64,000 bases of DNA from CAYLLN01 sp036496265 (lineage in GTDB: Bacteria > Planctomycetota > Planctomycetia > Pirellulales > Pirellulaceae): positions 1 to 64,000 of the forward strand of contig DASXLL010000277.1 in assembly GCA_036496265.1 (NCBI GenBank), given 5' to 3'. A program made the position numbers and the translations under genes. Shown here piece after piece: positions 25,537 to 34,248 of the stretch. Numbering within the stretch: the stretch's first letter is position 1; each line of letters starts with the position of its first letter. Below the pieces are notes generated by a model that was not told the DNA's origin, made no database searches, and saw only the letters and a list, made by a program, of their open reading frames with translations.

Positions 25537-27012
25537 ATGTCATCATCAAATCTCAAATCTCAAATCTGCAATCTGAAGTTATCGCTCACCCGCCGCGCCC
25601 TCCTTCAAACCGCCGGCATGGGCCTCGGTTCCCTCGCCCTACGCTCGCTTTTAGCCGAAGAACCGTCCGTGGATGCCACCGCTGGCTTGCCCGGCAGTGC
25701 GCAAACCGCGCTGTCTTCAAAACCGGGCAATCCATCCGCTCGCGCCAAATCCATCATCTTCCTCCACATGGTCGGCGCTCCCTCGCAGCTCGACCTCTTC
25801 GACTACAAACCCACACTCCAGGAATTTGACGGCCAGCCCGTCCCCAAACACCTCATCGAAGGCCAACGCTTCGCCTTCCTCCGCGGCCATCCCAACCTCC
25901 TCGGCACCAAATTCAAATTCAACCAGCACGGCAACTCCGGCCTGGAACTGTCCGAGCTTCTGCCGCACCTGGCGACCGTTGCCGACGAAATCGCCGTCGT
26001 CAAAACTCTCCACACGGAGCAAATCAACCACGGCCCGGCCCAGCTCATGTTCCACACCGGCTTCGGCCGTTTCGGCCGCCCCAGCGCCGGCGCCTGGGTC
26101 ACCTATGGCCTGGGCAGCGAGAACCGCGATCTGCCCGCGTATGTCGTCATGATTACCGGCAACGTCGCGGGCGCCGGCAGCGCTCTCTGGGGCAGCGGCT
26201 TTCTGCCCAGCGTCTATCAAGGCGTCGAATTCCGCAGCTCCGGCGATCCTGTCCTGTTTCTGTCAGATCCGCCCGGCATCGACCGCACCGACCGCCGTCG
26301 CATCCTGGACGGCGTCCAAGCCCTCAATCGCCAGCAACTCGATGTCGTCGGCGATCCCGAGATCGCCACCCGCATCGCCCAATACGAAATGGCCTTCCGC
26401 ATGCAGGCCAGCGTGCCCGATCTGGTGGACATTAAAAACGAGTCCGCCGACACGCTCGACATGTACGGCATCAAAGCCGGCCAGCCCTCGTTCGCTGCCA
26501 ACTGCCTCCTCGCCCGCCGCCTCGTCGAGCGCGGCGTCCGCTTCGTCCAACTATTTCACGCCGACTGGGACCATCACGGCAACCTCGCCGCGGGCCTCCC
26601 CGCCCGCTGTAAAGAAGTCGATCAGCCGATGGCCGCCCTCGTCAAAGACCTCAAGCAGCGCGGCCTGCTCAACGAGACGCTCGTTGTCTGGGGCGGCGAA
26701 TTCGGCCGCACGCCCATGCAACAAGGCACCGACTCCGACGACAACCCCGCCGCCAAGCCCGGCCGCGACCACCACAAAGACGCCTTCAGCATCTGGATGG
26801 CCGGCGGCGGCGTAAAACCCGGCATCTCCCTCGGCAAAACCGATGACCTCGGCTACACGATCGTCGAAGACCCCGTTCACATCAACGACTTCCACGCCAC
26901 GCTGCTCCATCTCGTCGGTCTCAACCACGAGCGTCTCACCTTCAAATTCCAAGGCCGCCAATACCGCCTCACCGACGTCGCCGGCCACGTCGTCACCAAA
27001 CTTCTCGCCTAG
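25537..27012 (+). CDS. DUF1501 family protein, Tat-exported
   Basis: 491 residues. The N-terminus is an odd extension encoded by CAAATCT heptads. It is followed by a twin-arginine leader LTRRALLQTAGMGLGSLALR (about residues 17-36), so export is expected by the Tat route. The body shows alkaline-phosphatase-superfamily-like features of DUF1501: AKSIIFLHMVGAPSQLDLFD, GPAQLMFHTGF, LFHADWDHHGN, VVWGGEFGRTPM and GRDHHKDAFSIWMAGGGVKP (histidine/aspartate metal-site candidates). It forms the standard PSD1-DUF1501 couple with the preceding gene. The repeat-derived leader may mean that the true start is an internal codon nearer the twin arginine, but no better site is visible. Confidence 0.93.
   Translation: MSSSNLKSQICNLKLSLTRRALLQTAGMGLGSLALRSLLAEEPSVDATAGLPGSAQTALSSKPGNPSARAKSIIFLHMVGAPSQLDLFDYKPTLQEFDGQPVPKHLIEGQRFAFLRGHPNLLGTKFKFNQHGNSGLELSELLPHLATVADEIAVVKTLHTEQINHGPAQLMFHTGFGRFGRPSAGAWVTYGLGSENRDLPAYVVMITGNVAGAGSALWGSGFLPSVYQGVEFRSSGDPVLFLSDPPGIDRTDRRRILDGVQALNRQQLDVVGDPEIATRIAQYEMAFRMQASVPDLVDIKNESADTLDMYGIKAGQPSFAANCLLARRLVERGVRFVQLFHADWDHHGNLAAGLPARCKEVDQPMAALVKDLKQRGLLNETLVVWGGEFGRTPMQQGTDSDDNPAAKPGRDHHKDAFSIWMAGGGVKPGISLGKTDDLGYTIVEDPVHINDFHATLLHLVGLNHERLTFKFQGRQYRLTDVAGHVVTKLLA
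25547..25574. repeat. Heptad repeat at the start of the DUF1501 gene
   Basis: Three CAAATCT units and one GCAATCT unit in exact 7-base register, translated in frame as residues 4-13 of the DUF1501 protein. Confidence 0.9.
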
Positions 27013-27015
27013 TCG

Positions 27016-27039
27016 TGGGGTAGGCCTCTGGCCTGCCCA
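27016..27039. repeat. Hairpin repeat after the DUF1501 gene
   Basis: TGGGGTAGGCC-TCT-GGCCTGCCCA forms a near-perfect hairpin four bases after the TAG stop. A short related stretch (GTGGGGCACGC...GCCTGCC) occurs in the hairpin cluster near 33756. Confidence 0.75.
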
Positions 27040-27197
27040 GAAAATCAATTGCGTCTACTCCGCTAGCTACGAACTGCTGGCATTTCCTGAGACTGGAATT
27101 CTCCAGCCGCCACGAAACCTTCAACCGTAAATCTCAACTACGGTCAACCAACTTCCCCCGCCAGCCGATTGAATTGGTATCGGTTATGACGAGTCTT

Positions 27198-27233
27198 CCT
27201 TTGTGTCTCTGTGACCTCTGTGCCTCCGTGTGA
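27198..27233. repeat. Nonamer tandem repeat before the glycosyltransferase
   Basis: Four 9-base units with consensus CTCTGTGNC run from 27198 to 27233 and overlap a GTG (27230) that is a possible start of the next gene. Variation is at the ends of the units, as in the other short tandem repeats of the window. Confidence 0.8.
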
Positions 27234-27244
27234 GATTTAAAGAG

Positions 27245-28042
27245 ATGCCAGCCGACCTCCCGGTAATCAACGCCCTCTGGATCGGCCAACTCTCCCCCGT
27301 CGAGCGCCTCTGCCTCGGCTCGTTCGCCTCCCAAGGCCATCCCGTCCACCTCTACGCTTACGAAGAGATCGAAAACCTGCCCGCCGGCATCACGCTTCAA
27401 GACGCCGCCCAAATCCTCCCCCGCTCGCTGATCTTCAAAAATCAACTCGGCAAAGGCAAAGGCAGTCTCGCCGCCTTCTCCGATCTCTTCCGTTTCAAGC
27501 TCATGCTCGACCGCGGCGGCTGGTGGGTCGATGCCGATATCTTCTGCCTCAAACCCTTCGACTTCACCACTCCTTACGTCTTCGGCTTCGAAGGCGCTGG
27601 CGTCGCCAGCGGCGTCATCAAAATGCCTCGCGGCTGCGGCCTCGCAGAGCGCTGTTTCGACCTCGCCCGCCGCGTCGATCCCGCCACCATCGTCTGGATC
27701 GAGCTCGTCAAAATTCTCGACGCCGCCATCCGCGATCTTCGCCTGCTCGACTACGTCCTGCCGCAGCACACATTCTCGCCCATCGACTGGCGCGAAATCC
27801 CCAAGTTCGTCACCGGCCGCAAAACATTCGCGATTCCTGAGAACTCCCACGCCGTCCACCTCTACAACGAAATGTGGCGTCGCCACCACCTCGACAAACA
27901 CCGCCGCTACCCGGCCAATTCCATCCTTAACATTCTCCGCCGCCACGCCGGCATCGAAACCCTCGACACCGAACTTCCTCCCTCGATTCTCTCCCTCACC
28001 ACCCGCCGCATCGCCCAAACCATCTTCCGCCGCGCCGCCTAA
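27245..28042 (+). CDS. Glycosyltransferase with DXD sugar-binding region (GT32-like)
   Basis: 265 residues from the ATG at 27245; a GTG five codons upstream (27230) lies in the nonamer repeat. Typical features of the capsular-polysaccharide/GT32 group are present: INALWIGQLSPVERLCLGSF, then FSDLFRFKLMLDRGGWWVDA and the metal-binding DADIFC. Conserved downstream segments include GVIKMPRGCG and the histidine-rich HAVHLYNEMWRRHHLDK. The enzyme should transfer a sugar from a nucleotide donor to a glycan or lipid acceptor at the cytoplasmic face. It is a lone glycosyltransferase with no polysaccharide gene cluster in view. Confidence 0.88.
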   Translation: MPADLPVINALWIGQLSPVERLCLGSFASQGHPVHLYAYEEIENLPAGITLQDAAQILPRSLIFKNQLGKGKGSLAAFSDLFRFKLMLDRGGWWVDADIFCLKPFDFTTPYVFGFEGAGVASGVIKMPRGCGLAERCFDLARRVDPATIVWIELVKILDAAIRDLRLLDYVLPQHTFSPIDWREIPKFVTGRKTFAIPENSHAVHLYNEMWRRHHLDKHRRYPANSILNILRRHAGIETLDTELPPSILSLTTRRIAQTIFRRAA

Positions 28043-28046
28043 TGCA

Positions 28047-28070
28047 GGTCACTCACGCCGTGAGTTAACC
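28047..28070. repeat. Hairpin repeat after the glycosyltransferase
   Basis: GGTCACTCAC-GCC-GTGAGTTAACC, with one mismatch, starts four bases after the TAA stop. It resembles the TCAC..CCGTGA hairpins at 33723-33741 and 34552-34574. Confidence 0.75.
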
Positions 28071-28240
28071 GCGCCGCCGCTAAGTCCTCCACTCCATCAG
28101 CCCGCAGCAAACCTGCTGCCGGAGGCGCTGCGACCCATCGTCCACCTGGTTCGATGCTCTCGCGTTCCTCCTTGCTCAGTATCATGTTTTGCGCGCCTAC
28201 GCGTCCGAATCAGAAAGCTTGAACTTTTTGCATGGGCCCC

Positions 28241-28267
28241 TTGAATTCCTCCATCGCGCGCTACAAT
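28241..28267 (+). promoter_or_regulatory. Possible promoter ahead of the small RNA candidate
   Basis: TTGAAT at 28241 and TACAAT at 28262 with a 15-base spacer (16 if CTTGAA is taken). No protein gene of normal length follows before the terminator at 28460-28490. Confidence 0.3.
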
Positions 28268-28269
28268 GA

Positions 28270-28490
28270 ACTTTGAAATCAGCCGCAAGCGGGCTCAAAC
28301 GGCGCTCGAGCCAATCGTGTGCGGACTGCCCGTGCCCATCATTGCCGCAGGGCCTGGACGGAGAGGAAGTTAAGAAAAAGAATTAACAACAACGGCAATG
28401 TCACTTTGAGAATTAACTTTTAACAATCCTTTAGCGAAACAATTATTTAGAAGCTCATCACCTTTCTCAAACAATGAGAAAGGTTTTTTT
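28270..28490 (+). ncRNA. Candidate small RNA or leader RNA
   Basis: A promoter-like pair (28241-28267) and a textbook intrinsic terminator (28460-28490) delimit about 220 bases with no conventional gene. From about 28370 the sequence turns sharply AT-rich and contains repeated GAATTAAC words. A 35-codon frame (28266-28373, MNFEISRKRAQTALEP...) starts in the -10 region and is more likely incidental. The transcript could be an independent small RNA, or an attenuator/leader for the gene at 28618. Not recognisable as 6S, tmRNA or RNase P RNA. Confidence 0.3.
28460..28490 (+). terminator. Intrinsic terminator
   Basis: A perfect 10-bp stem ACCTTTCTCA/TGAGAAAGGT (28460-28469, 28475-28484) with a five-base loop AACAA and a run of seven T. 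It is 418 bases from the nearest upstream protein gene, which suggests a separate upstream transcript. Confidence 0.9.
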
Positions 28491-28617
28491 GTTAGATGGA
28501 AATGAACAAATGTATATTTAACATTTACCGACGGGAAAGAAAGGAGCGGAAACTTTTATCCAACAACTTATTTTGAGTTTTGCTTTTATCAAACAAACAG
28601 TACTTGGAGCATCGACC

Positions 28618-29571
28618 ATGACGGATCACAATTTTCTTAATGACCTTGAAGCATTCGTGACTGCAGACTCGCTTTTCTCGCCGGCAATTGGCCAATTCGA
28701 CGAAAATGAGCTCGTCTCGGACATTCCATTCGAACTCTTTCGATTTGACTCGCCAATCGCTGTGGTAACCACAGTGGGAGTACCCAATGGCTATGTCTTA
28801 CAAGACACAATGCTAGACGTGTTGCTAGGCGAGGCTGACGCATCGCTTGCATCTGGCCAAGCGAGTCAACCTTTCCGGCCAGACTTTGTCATTTCTCCAA
28901 CACTAACGTTTTCTGGCATACTTGAAGTCGCCGAAAAGCGGAATGCGCAAATGTTGGTGGTTGCGAGCGAAGAAGAAATACTCGGCTCGCTCTCTCTCGA
29001 AAACTTGCTCTGGCGGCGAGGCATGCTTCTTTTACGGGAACTAGGGCGCGAGCTCGGGCAGGTGACGCTTGAACTCTGCACCTTTCATTCCACATCATTC
29101 TATACCCTTCCCCAAGGCCGCCAGCAAAAAGCAAAGGATGATTTCCGGATGAAAGGACAGGCAAGATGGGATGCATTGAGGGACGTGGCCGAGCCGCGGG
29201 GTAAGCGCGCCGACGCTGATTGCATGCGCCGTGAGCTGATCCAATGCACGACGTTCCGCGACAAAAAGACGATGTTATTTAAATCCGAACTGGGATTGAA
29301 AACAGACCGCCGAACCATCGTGCGAACGTTCAATTTCTTCGAGCGCATCCGGAAGTACTGCGAACGTCCTCAAGCCACATACACGCACGACTGCCATGCC
29401 GCTTCAGTCCTTGAAGGCGCATGCCATGAAAAAATCACTCCCGACGATAGAATGCCGATATTTGTGAGCATTCCCATCCATAAGACGCTTCGCATAAAAA
29501 ATATTTCTGATTTGGCTCGCGCCGTACGTGATTGCAAGGAACTAATTGCAGATATCAGTGCCGCTGTATAG
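28618..29571 (+). CDS. Unrecognised protein with a CBS-like segment
   Basis: 317 residues from the ATG at 28618, with GGAG eight bases upstream. The stretch VISPTLTFSGILEVAEKRNA then QMLVVASEEEILGSLSLENL (about residues 92-132) reads like one CBS motif. It leads into a helix-rich part (LWRRGMLLLRELGRELGQVT) of the kind seen after CBS domains in proteins with HEPN-like C-termini, but no RxxxxH motif is certain. The final third (FNFFERIRKYCE, DDRMPIFVSIPIHKTLRIKN) is unknown. Codon use is visibly less GC-rich than in neighbours, and the gene sits in an AT-rich patch after an orphan terminator, so horizontal acquisition is likely. Function unknown. Confidence 0.65.
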   Translation: MTDHNFLNDLEAFVTADSLFSPAIGQFDENELVSDIPFELFRFDSPIAVVTTVGVPNGYVLQDTMLDVLLGEADASLASGQASQPFRPDFVISPTLTFSGILEVAEKRNAQMLVVASEEEILGSLSLENLLWRRGMLLLRELGRELGQVTLELCTFHSTSFYTLPQGRQQKAKDDFRMKGQARWDALRDVAEPRGKRADADCMRRELIQCTTFRDKKTMLFKSELGLKTDRRTIVRTFNFFERIRKYCERPQATYTHDCHAASVLEGACHEKITPDDRMPIFVSIPIHKTLRIKNISDLARAVRDCKELIADISAAV

Positions 29572-29608
29572 CGGATTTGTATCGGTTTCAAAATCCAAGA
29601 TCATATTC

Positions 29609-29639
29609 GGCGGCAGTCGTTGGCCAAGCGACTGCCGCC
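29609..29639. repeat. Perfect hairpin
   Basis: 11-bp arms GGCGGCAGTCG/CGACTGCCGCC around a nine-base loop, 38 bases after the CBS-like gene. No T-run follows; it may still act as a 3' end structure. Confidence 0.85.
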
Positions 29640-29692
29640 ACCTAAAGCTCTCTAACCTGCCCACACAATTTGCCCAGTGCCGTCACAGGCGG

Positions 29693-30081
29693 TACGAGTT
29701 CCTCTTCTCTGCCCCCGACAATGCCCGGAATTGACTTCGCCGAAGTGCGATCACGAATTCGTCTGGCCCAGCTACTCGAGCTTTCAGGTTTTACAGTGGT
29801 AAGCCGAATGGGCGACCAAGTGCGCGGTCCCTGTCCGGTTCACCGATCGAGTTCTCCGCAAAGCCGATCGTTCTCTGCAAATCTGACCAAGAACACGTTT
29901 CGTTGTTTCACCTGTGGCGCTAAAGGAAATCAGCTCGACCTCTGGGTAGCCGTCACGAAGCTCCCGCTGCACGACGCAGCCGCTAACCTCTGCGAAAGAC
30001 TCGGCATGGAAACTCCGTTTATTCGACGCCGGTAATCGCCTCTCCACTCCTGATACTAGGGACAGAGAAGAGGAACCCGTA
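29693..30081. mobile_element. 389-bp element with imperfect inverted ends around a CHC2 gene
   Basis: The left end (29693-29715, TACGAGTTCCTCTTCTCTGC...) and the reverse complement of the right end (30059-30081) agree at 21 of 23 positions. The only full gene inside is the 104-residue CHC2 zinc-finger protein, which starts six bases inside the left end. No transposase and no clear target duplication are visible. It could be a very small non-autonomous element, or a relic of one. Confidence 0.5.
29721..30035 (+). CDS. Stand-alone CHC2 (DnaG-type) zinc-finger protein
   Basis: 104 residues from the ATG at 29721 (MPGIDFAEVRSRIRLAQLLE). The zinc site is GPCPVHRSS followed 22 residues later by FRCFTCGAKGN, i.e. 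the C-x2-H ... C-x2-C pattern of primase zinc-binding domains, with the usual helix LAQLLELSGF before and VTKLPLHDAAANLCER after. In DnaG this domain reads template DNA, but here the TOPRIM catalytic and helicase-binding domains are absent. Isolated CHC2 domains are often linked to mobile DNA, and this one is bracketed by inverted repeats. A DNA-binding role is likely; anything further is speculation. Confidence 0.85.
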   Translation: MPGIDFAEVRSRIRLAQLLELSGFTVVSRMGDQVRGPCPVHRSSSPQSRSFSANLTKNTFRCFTCGAKGNQLDLWVAVTKLPLHDAAANLCERLGMETPFIRRR

Positions 30082-30201
30082 ATTTCCGGCCGCCTCCTGA
30101 AGGCAAAAAAAACTCCAACTTTAGTACAACCCGCCCACCTTCCATCCGTGTCAGAAACAGCGCCCCCCAGCTAAACTCAACAACAACGATCCACGCCTCT
30201 G

Positions 30202-30218
30202 CAACTGACTACTGACAA

Positions 30219-30229
<11 letters not shown>
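30202..30229. repeat. Heptad repeat supplying the ilvD start codon
   Basis: Four 7-base units related to CAAATGA/CTACTGA at 30202-30229. The ATG at 30219 used by ilvD lies in the third unit, as happens at 19609. Confidence 0.75.
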
Positions 30230-31898
<1,669 letters not shown>

Positions 31899-31966
31899 AC
31901 TGACGTTGGCGACCAAGTGCAGTCGCCGCGTATAATAGGAGACATCGTTTTGACAGGAGAGAGCAG

Positions 31967-32209
31967 ATGACTGATTCGACCGTCCTTTTGGATCAAGCTT
32001 TGGAACTACCTCCAGCCGCCCGCAAAGAGCTCGCCATGCAGATTTGGTTGAGCGCCGAGGAAGGGCCGAATCGGCCGTTGTCAAAAGACGAATTTGAGAC
32101 CATGCTCTTGGAGCGAATTCAGGAAATTGAAAACGGCGAATTCGAAACAGTGGATGCCTTCGAGGCATTGGAGCAAGCTCGCCAGCGCGTCGCCAGGGGC
32201 CGCGAATGA
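31967..32209 (+). CDS. Addiction-module antitoxin (TIGR02574-like)
   Basis: 80 residues, ATG at 31967 preceded by AGGAGAG. The sequence has the family's opening, ALELPPAARKELAMQIWLSA, and an acidic centre and basic C-terminus typical of antitoxins paired with RelE/ParE toxins. It overlaps the toxin gene by four bases (ATGA), which enforces translational coupling. The antitoxin should bind and neutralise the partner and repress their shared promoter; a TATAAT-like stretch (gtataatagg) lies about 35 bases upstream. Confidence 0.88.
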   Translation: MTDSTVLLDQALELPPAARKELAMQIWLSAEEGPNRPLSKDEFETMLLERIQEIENGEFETVDAFEALEQARQRVARGRE

Positions 32210-32523
32210 AGCTGCGCCTCACGAAGCGAGCTCTGCGGGAATTCGACCAAGCTGTCGATTGGTTTAGGACGAAGCGCCCTTGGCTTGTGGATCGATTTCT
32301 CGACGATATTCGCGCGGCTTTTGATCAAATAAGTCGCACGCCCCAGAAGCTGCCTCGTGTGGAAGTAAAAGTCGGCAACACGAAACGCGAGTGGCGCCGC
32401 AGGTTGCTAAAACGCTTTTCCTATATCGTCGTTTTCTTCATTTCTAATGATACGGTTGTTGTTTGCACGGTCTCACACACCAGCCGCGATTGGACCTCCC
32501 AACTAACCGATCGCGAAGAGTAA
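32206..32523 (+). CDS. RelE/ParE family toxin
   Basis: 105 residues. The fold is evident from MKLRLTKRALREFDQAVDWF, the helix RPWLVDRFLDDIRAAFDQI, then RRRLLKRFSYIVVFFIS and the final strand TVVVCTVSHTSRDW, the last a typical RelE/ParE C-terminus with basic and histidine residues. RelE members cut mRNA on the ribosome, while ParE members poison gyrase. This sequence resembles the ParE-like group but the target cannot be fixed. It overlaps the antitoxin gene by four bases and ends 10 bases before the RNase D start. Confidence 0.9.
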   Translation: MKLRLTKRALREFDQAVDWFRTKRPWLVDRFLDDIRAAFDQISRTPQKLPRVEVKVGNTKREWRRRLLKRFSYIVVFFISNDTVVVCTVSHTSRDWTSQLTDREE

Positions 32524-32533
32524 GCTTGCCCCC

Positions 32534-33721
32534 GTGCGTTACGAACACATCACCGCCGACCAACACCTCCGCGATTTCTGCGAAACCATCGCGCCTGCCT
32601 CCATCGTCGCCTACGACACCGAATTCGTCTCCGAAGACAGCTACCTCCCCGACCTCTGCCTCATCCAGCTCGCGGCTGCCGGCCACCTCGCCATCGTCGA
32701 TCCGCTGGAAGTCAAAGACCTCTCCCCCCTCTGGAACCTGCTCACCTCCCCCGGCCGCGAAACGCTTGTCCATGCCGGCCGCGAAGAATTCCGCTTTATC
32801 TGGAAGCACACCGGCAAGGCCCCGAGCGCCTGGTTCGACGTCCAGATCGCCGCCGGCCTCATCGGCATGGAATATCCCGCCTCCTACGGCACGCTCTCGT
32901 CCAAGCTGATCGGCAAAACCATCTCCAAAGACGAAACCCGCACCGACTGGCGTCGCCGCCCGCTCACGCAGCGGCAGCTCGAATACGCCTTGATGGATGT
33001 CGCCGACCTCGAAGCCATCCGCGGCGTCCTCCACAAGCGCCTCAGCGATCTCGGCCGCCTCTCCTGGCTCGAATCGGAACTGGCCGACTGGCAGCGCGAT
33101 CTGGTCGAGTTCGAAACCGGCGAACGCTGGCGACGTCTCGGCGGCATCGCCAGCTTCTCGCCCCGCGCCCTCGCCGCCGTCCGCGAGCTATCCAACTGGC
33201 GCGACGTCGAAGCCGAGCGCCGCAATCAACCCGCCCGCCGCATCCTCCGCGACGACCTGCTGATCGAAATCGCCAAGCGCCTCACCGCCGATCCCAAACG
33301 CATCCGCGCCGTCCGCGGCATGGAGCGCGGCGACCTGCAAAAGTTCATTCCCAAATTCGCCGCAGCAATCGAAAAGGCCCTCGCCCTCAAAGACCACGAG
33401 CTCCCCCACCTCCAGCGCAAAAGCTCCCGCCCCCAATTGAATCTGCTCGGCCAATTCCTCAGCACCGCCCTCGGCAGCATCTGCCGCGGCGCCCAAGTCG
33501 CCCCCAGCCTCGCCGGCACCACCCAAGACGTCCGCGACCTCATCGCCTATCGCCTCAACCTCGGCGGCTTCGAAGAAGGCGAGCTTCCCACCCTCGCCCA
33601 AGGCTGGCGTGCCGAAGTCGTCGGCCACGTCATCGACCACCTCCTCTCCGGCGACCTCGTCCTCCGCATCACCGACCCCCTCGCCGACGAACCCCTCGCC
33701 TTCGAACGCCGCCCCTCGTAG
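32534..33721 (+). CDS. rnd: Ribonuclease D
   Basis: 395 residues with a GTG start at 32534. The DEDD 3'-5' exonuclease domain (about 1-200) shows motif I IVAYDTEFVSEDSY, motif II LVHAGREEFRFIW and motif III QLEYALMDVADLEAI, i.e. D-E...D...YxxxD. An HRDC helical domain follows (about 215-290: RRILRDDLLIEIAKRLTADP, IRAVRGMERG), then a second HRDC-like or family-specific tail. RNase D trims tRNA and other small RNA 3' ends. The gene begins 10 bases after the toxin gene and may be read from the same transcript. Its TAG stop is part of a hairpin repeat (33719-33741). Confidence 0.92.
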   Translation: MRYEHITADQHLRDFCETIAPASIVAYDTEFVSEDSYLPDLCLIQLAAAGHLAIVDPLEVKDLSPLWNLLTSPGRETLVHAGREEFRFIWKHTGKAPSAWFDVQIAAGLIGMEYPASYGTLSSKLIGKTISKDETRTDWRRRPLTQRQLEYALMDVADLEAIRGVLHKRLSDLGRLSWLESELADWQRDLVEFETGERWRRLGGIASFSPRALAAVRELSNWRDVEAERRNQPARRILRDDLLIEIAKRLTADPKRIRAVRGMERGDLQKFIPKFAAAIEKALALKDHELPHLQRKSSRPQLNLLGQFLSTALGSICRGAQVAPSLAGTTQDVRDLIAYRLNLGGFEEGELPTLAQGWRAEVVGHVIDHLLSGDLVLRITDPLADEPLAFERRPS

Positions 33722-34235
33722 CCATCACGCTCCGCGTGATGAGCCCCCGCCTTCGTGGGGCACGCATCTTGCCTGCCATTACTTGCCTCTCCCCTTGGGA
33801 GAGGACCAGCCGTGAGGGTGCTGCATTTGCTTCTCGTGCCCCAGGGTCCTCCCTGGGCACGCACTACCCCGAGGCTCCTGCCTCGTTACACGATCCACTC
33901 CGTTATACGCGGCCCTCCCAATCCCGCCACAACCCAGCCGCATAGCGGCGACTGCCGGTAGCCGGGCGTTTCAACGCCCGGTCCGCGATCCGCAGCAGCC
34001 CCAAAAGCCGCGTAGCGGCGATCGATATTGACCAACGCTACGCCCGTCTCTCTCCACAACGTTGTGCCCGAGTCTCCCGACCCCGCACCCGCCGCCCACT
34101 CACGTAATCCCTTGCAGCCGCAACGCGGCGACCATCCGTCAGCCCAGGGCACCGCCCTGGGTACACGATCGCGCAATAAAACCGAAGCCCTGAAGGGGCG
34201 ATATCAATACCAACGACATCCGCAGCCCTGCTGGG
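33719..34235. repeat. Cluster of about ten small hairpin repeats
   Basis: No gene is seen in this 530-base gap. Instead, hairpins follow one another: CATCACGC/GCGTGATG (33723-33741), CTCTCCC/GGGAGAG (near 33789), GTGCCCCAGGG/CCCTGGGCAC (33836-33860), GAGGC/GCCTC (near 33870), GCCGGGCGTT/AACGCCCGGT (33961-33982), GCCGC/GCGGC (near 34010 and 34121), CCCAGGGC/GCCCTGGG (34143-34161) and a GCCCTGAAGGGGC element near 34187. The region is a nest of several families rather than a tandem array. Confidence 0.85.
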
Positions 34236-34248
34236 AGCAAGTTGCCCG

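Noticed and set aside
29670..29720. Earlier start of the CHC2 gene
   Set aside because: The extra residues are encoded by the left inverted repeat and its flank; the CHC2 fold begins after the ATG at 29721.
33719..34235. Integron attC array
   Set aside because: Hairpins are short and heterogeneous, with no integrase and no cassette genes between them.
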